Of a stretch of 64,000 nt of DNA, positions 62,558-64,000 are shown in pieces (within the stretch, counting starts at the first letter, position 1; each line of letters opens with the position of its first letter). The position numbers and the translations under genes were made by a program. Below the pieces are notes generated by a model, which searched no databases, was not told the origin of the DNA, and saw only the letters and a program-made list of their open reading frames with translations. This stretch comes from Phascolomyces articulosus (Eukaryota > Mucoromycota > Mucoromycetes > Mucorales > Lichtheimiaceae), in NCBI GenBank assembly GCA_025677815.1, contig JAIXMP010000013.1:1116001-1180000 (forward strand), read 5' to 3'.

Positions 62558-63757
62558 ATGGCTCCTGGACACAAAACTTCTAATGAAGATAAACGATGGC
62601 TCATTGTTGGTGCCTACCATACAGGTGTACCTGAAAAAACTGTAGCACGTATATCTGGCCTTTCTACAACTGCAGTAAGACAAATATATTTGAACCATCA
62701 GCAAACTGGTACTCCGTCTTTACCTAAACAGTTATCACGAAGAGGTGTGTTGAATGTAGTGTGTGAAAAGTGAAAGTGAGAGAGTCTCTCCCATTTTTTT
62801 TTGAAAAAGAATAGGTGTTGCTATGGATATATTAACCGTTTTATTTTTATTATCAAAAATAAATAATATAGTAAGAGAAAAACCCATTGTGGAATACGAT
62901 GAAGATGGAAATTTGATTGACGATAACGATGATAGTGATATTGAGGAAGAAGAAGAAGAACGAGAGGTATTTTATTATTATTATTAAAAAATATATTAGA
63001 TATAACTACACTCATTCATAAAAAGTGATTAACAATAAGAATAATAATAATAAAAGACAAAGAAGCGAAGACGAGTTATTCCGAAACAAAGTGTAAAGAT
63101 TACTCACCAACCGACAACGAAAGATGTGATTGCTTATGTTGTCCAACAAGTGCATCAGACAAATGGTGTTGACCGATGGGTAAGCATCCCATTCTTACTT
63201 TATATATTTTATGTATCTCATTTTCTTTTTCTTTTTTTTTGTAGGACATTTCTTCGTCATCATCACCCTCACTTGAGTCTGTTCCGTCTTTAGCCTCTTC
63301 TCCTGTCTCATCATCCACAGCAACTTTTTGGCGACCTCTTACACCTCCACGAGATGGATCTCATCCTACAACACACCTTAAATCACCATCAAGTCCCCCT
63401 GTTCAATTTCCCCCATCCCCTCCACAACAACATCAACATGTTCCTTACTTACCACCCGTTGGGAAATTTGATCAAACAATTCGAGGGTGTGAAATATGGA
63501 CCCGTGAAGATGATCGAATATTGATTGAACATATGTTGGACCCTGGCCATGGTGAACGATGGCGTGAACTTGAAGCTAAACTCGAAGGTCGACATACTGC
63601 AAAGTTATGCAGCCATCGATGGGAGTACTTACAAATGTACTTTTTAAAAGCCCTGGATAGTGCATCATCATCTTCTTCAAATTCACCATCTTCCTCTTCT
63701 ACCACTGTTGCCACCACCACTACCACTACCGCAACAACTGCTACTACTACCCAATGA
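62558..63757 (+). CDS. Transposase-like HTH plus Myb/SANT domain protein
   Basis: Four exons (62558-62744, 62872-62966, 63057-63179, 63245-63757) join in phase into about 305 residues. Residues about 5-60 form a helix-turn-helix resembling the N-terminal domain of IS630/Tc1 transposases: KRWLIVGAYHTGVPEKTVAR and ISGLSTTAVRQIYLNHQQTG. Next is an acidic block (DDNDDSDIEEEEEERE), then a basic block (TKKRRRVIPK). After a Pro/Ser-rich linker comes a Myb/SANT-like module: EIWTREDDRILIEHMLDPGH, then WRELEAKLEGRHTAKLCSHR and WEYLQMYFLKALD. A poly-Ser/Thr tail ends the protein. No DDE domain follows. I infer a nuclear DNA-binding protein. The ATG at 62558 is preferred over an upstream near-cognate start. 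Confidence 0.8.
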
Positions 63758-64000
63758 TAGCCCCCATATTCCGTTATTTTTTCCCTTTATTCCCTTTTTA
63801 CGATTTCCAACATTTTTTTCAACTCAAAGTCTAACCACCCTTTATTCTTCTTTTTTTTTCCTTTCTTTCTCTCTCTATTTTTTCCCTTTGTTAACATGCT
63901 TTTTTCTTATATATATATTTTCATATATGATACCAATTCTAAAAAAAAGCTATTGGTCATTTACATTACTAATTTCTGGAGGGGGATTGAAAAAGTGATT
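63758..64000. other. 3' flank at window end
   Basis: Pyrimidine-rich, T-tract sequence after the HTH-Myb gene. No coding frame is supported; the T/C-rich frame across it is low-complexity. Confidence 0.6.

Overview
This window is nuclear DNA of a fungus, most likely an early-diverging one of the Mucoromycota (Mucorales-like). The evidence is AT-rich intergenic DNA full of homopolymers, many short introns (about 60-130 bp) with GTAAGT/GTATGT donors and TAG/CAG acceptors, fungal orthologues (Rom2-type Rho GEF, AP-1 gamma, UPF0658 Golgi protein, rhomboid with a CxxC tail), F-box/LRR genes, and PIF/Harbinger and Tc1-like transposon remains. Species assignment is inference. I saw no rRNA, tRNA or CRISPR.

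Layout. 0.5-3.6 kb: a broken F-box/LRR gene split by an insertion bordered by ATTTAAATGCATTTAAA palindromes. 4.9-13.5 kb (minus): a Rho1 GEF (DEP-DH-PH-CNH) and the AP-1 gamma adaptin. 15.3-21 kb (plus): an intact F-box/LRR gene, a mitochondrial citrate-lyase-beta-like (CLYBL) enzyme and a Myb/SANT-like protein. 22.9-24.5 kb: alpha-tubulin. 26.7-34.8 kb (plus): a six-blade Kelch protein and cohesin SMC1, with a cluster of ACGCGT (MCB-like) sites before SMC1. 35.8-41.8 kb (minus): a STE20/PAK-like kinase, two small unrecognised proteins and a C2H2 zinc-finger protein. 43.5-46.5 kb: THO complex subunit THOC1/Hpr1. 47.5-49.7 kb: a decayed Harbinger element with transposase and Myb/NAM-like remnants on opposite strands. 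51.4-56.8 kb: a UPF0658 multi-pass Golgi protein and a PX-domain protein. 57.2-59.1 kb (minus): a rhomboid protease. 59.6-62.0 kb: a 2.46-kb element with long imperfect terminal inverted repeats, GCGACT subterminal repeats and a frameshifted Tc1/IS630-like DDE fragment. 62.6-63.8 kb: a gene coding for a transposase-like HTH plus a Myb/SANT domain.

The host genes are mostly housekeeping: membrane traffic (AP-1, UPF0658, PX), cell polarity and wall signalling (Rho GEF, kinase, Kelch), cytoskeleton (tubulin), chromosome cohesion (SMC1) and mRNA export (THOC1). Fungal genes are not in operons and I infer no shared pathway from adjacency. The most notable points are the long-TIR element with a duplicated coding module, the HTH-Myb gene beside it, and the MCB-like cluster upstream of SMC1. 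Exon borders were placed by eye from splice signals, reading phase and family resemblance.
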